Assembly (NCBI GenBank): GCA_025716855.1
Contig: JAIXMQ010000004.1
Span: 434,001 to 498,000 of the forward strand
Source of the DNA: Pilaira anomala
Taxonomy: Eukaryota > Mucoromycota > Mucoromycetes > Mucorales > Mucoraceae
Direction of reading: 5' to 3'
DNA length: 64,000 nt
In this document: one piece after another, positions 62,417-64,000 of the stretch
Numbering within the stretch: the stretch's first letter is position 1
Layout: each line of letters starts with the position of its first letter
Made by a program: the position numbers and the translations under genes
The notes under the pieces: generated by a model
The model's input: the letters and a program-made list of their open reading frames with translations, nothing else
What the model was told of the DNA's origin: nothing
Database searches by the model: none

Positions 62417-64000
62417 ATTTTACGTTTTTTTTTTGGGTTTTCTGAAGAAAAAAAGGGGAAAGAGCGTCTATTAAATAAAATAAAAAGATGAAAAAATCCT
62501 TTTCTGTAAATTCCCGCCCTTTTATTTCGAAAGCGAAAAAAGGTGGGTTGTAGAGTGAAACCAGTCAAAGTGGGATCACGCGGGATTTCATTAAGCGTAA
62601 TATAAAACCCAGCTTTTACTCAAGCACTGGCACACAGCCAATAAAAGCTACTGATAGTAACTACCAGTCCATTGATTAGATCCCGCTTTATAGTGATTCG
62701 TTCCCAAGCGTAAAGAGAGACTTGCTTAAAACAGTTATTCTCAATACAAAATTCCGTATTAACCCGCCATTTAAAATGCGTTTTATGTTGTGAGTTCTCA
62801 AACTCAAAATGAAGAGACTGTATCGAATAATTTTTTATCAATGCTCATTTTAAACTTAGCATTAAATTTACTTACTTAATCTTGGCTGTGTAAATTTTGA
62901 TAAAATTAGATTTTCATATGAAAGAAAAGAAACCAGGGTTACTTCAGACGGCGAAAAAATAGAACGAAAAAAATGAATCGATTTCTTTTCGCCCTGGGCA
63001 GAAACAGGGTCCTAGAAATTGTTTGTTAAATTTTTATAAATAGTATAACATTTGCCTATTTTACTTATTTATTTTTCTTGAGAAAGCTATTGTCCTACCA
63101 TTTTTCAAATGTATTATCTTTTTTTTTTTTTTTTTTTTTTTGAACATATGTTTATAAAAAAGAATTATTATGAATTAATTGGAGCAACGAACACAAAATA
63201 TATTAAGTAGAACTATAATTTAGACAATGCCTGGACTTCATTTTCATTGTATAAAGTGGTGTTTATACAATAAACGTTTTTTATTGCTCCTTCTTTTATT
63301 CCTCAATCTCGTGTAGGTTTTAAACTATATCTTATATAAAGTTTGACGATTTTTCAGCTTGTATAACCGGAAGGAGAATACTACAGGAAAGGAATACAGA
63401 AGGTGGATTAAAATGTCATCCCATTTTCAAGAAACATTTCTTGAATTCAAGCATCTGAGATCATTACCAGCTACATTTCTATCGCGTTTTACAGCGGGAA
63501 GGTGATTGCCCTTGCACTTTTTTGAGCTCGATCATTGTTTGATCATCTGTTTTAAATGAGCGACACAGAGCTTGCATGTGCTGTGATATTCTCACGGTAT
63601 ATGAAGATTATGCTTATCAAACTTGGACATCTAACATCATGTTGGCTAAAAATCCATTTCTATTTTATTTATTAAAAAAGACAATATTTAATAATGCTAC
63701 GTCAAAATATATAAAACGTGATATGATGACTTAACAATCAGTCTATTGTAAAGATATTATCAAAAGAACGCCAGATAAAAATCAACCAAGTTAAAGCCGT
63801 ATAATTGACCTATTAAATTCAGATATATATATATATATATTTATATTTTGAATAGATAATGTCTCAACACTTTAGTTATGGAACATAACTTTAACAGCCA
63901 AACATTTGAGAATTTATAATTCTTATTCACACAAACATCCATTAAAAGTCCGTGCCCCGTGTCTTTTACTTCGTTGTAACGTACCCCATTTACTACTTTA
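62417..64000. other. upstream region to window end, no gene recognised
   Basis: Contains the promoter of the WRKY-like gene by position. A short forward frame from ATG at 63414 (SSHFQETFLEFKHLRSLPAT) runs for about 33 codons up to a GTGATT sequence that could be a donor. It could be a first exon of a gene beyond or a relic; the evidence is too thin to call. Confidence 0.4.

Noticed and set aside
1..64000. CRISPR arrays, phage genes or bacterial operons
   Set aside because: No regularly spaced repeats and no Shine-Dalgarno-led gene series; spliced genes throughout show a eukaryotic nuclear genome.

Overview
The window is nuclear DNA from a filamentous fungus, most likely an early-diverging lineage of the Mucoromycota/Mucorales type. 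The evidence is the strongly AT-rich composition with long poly-A/T tracts, intron-dense genes with short introns (about 50-100 nt, GTAAGT-like donors), and the gene content: a Zn2Cys6 regulator, PAN3, RPF2, tetraspanin, NRDE2, a PAK kinase, and a WRKY/GCM1-like zinc finger of a kind reported outside plants in such fungi. The species cannot be named from sequence alone. Multi-exon models were built by hand: exon joins were accepted only where GT-AG borders, reading frame and protein family agreed.

Layout. 1-3202: no gene recognised. 3203-5329 (+) F-box/kelch protein, followed by an orphan coding-like block. 7309-8474 (+) tetraspanin. 10013-10273 (-) small conserved-looking protein. 10581-14490 (-) 17-exon kinesin-6 motor. 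15095-17665 (-) a degenerate recombinase-like relic and a decayed NDC80 kinetochore gene. 18816-22840 (+) SNF2/RING ATPase of Rad5/Uls1 type with SUMO-interaction motifs, ending inside a fold-back hairpin. 23304-24546 (-) HMG-CoA lyase with both mitochondrial and peroxisomal signals. 24687-25661 (-) two-span membrane protein. 25805-30013 (-) NRDE2. 30600-31444 an LTR-retroelement relic, then 32293-32365 (-) tRNA-Met.

34200-46553 is a dense block: PAF-acetylhydrolase-like esterase, three-RRM protein, CIA2/MIP18 iron-sulfur targeting factor (all +), a PAK kinase with two CRIB domains (-), PAN3 and RPF2 (both +). 46790-53970 is a graveyard: an endopolyphosphatase-like pseudogene (-) whose C- and N-terminal halves lie about 5.3 kb apart, separated by another broken gene that carries a TA-flanked MITE, plus inverted repeats. 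54628-57174 (-) is a Zn2Cys6 transcription factor with a 7-nt microexon. After about 4 kb of empty DNA, 61144-62416 (-) is the WRKY-like factor.

Nothing here forms an operon-like pathway. Functions are housekeeping: mRNA decay (PAN3, NRDE2, RRM protein), ribosome biogenesis (RPF2), Fe-S maturation (CIA2), polarity signalling (PAK), mitosis (kinesin-6, dead NDC80) and leucine catabolism (HMG-CoA lyase). I did not find a convincing undescribed multi-gene system. The most unusual items are the microexon, the double-CRIB PAK with altered catalytic residues, the WRKY-like factor, and the two well-preserved pseudogenes.
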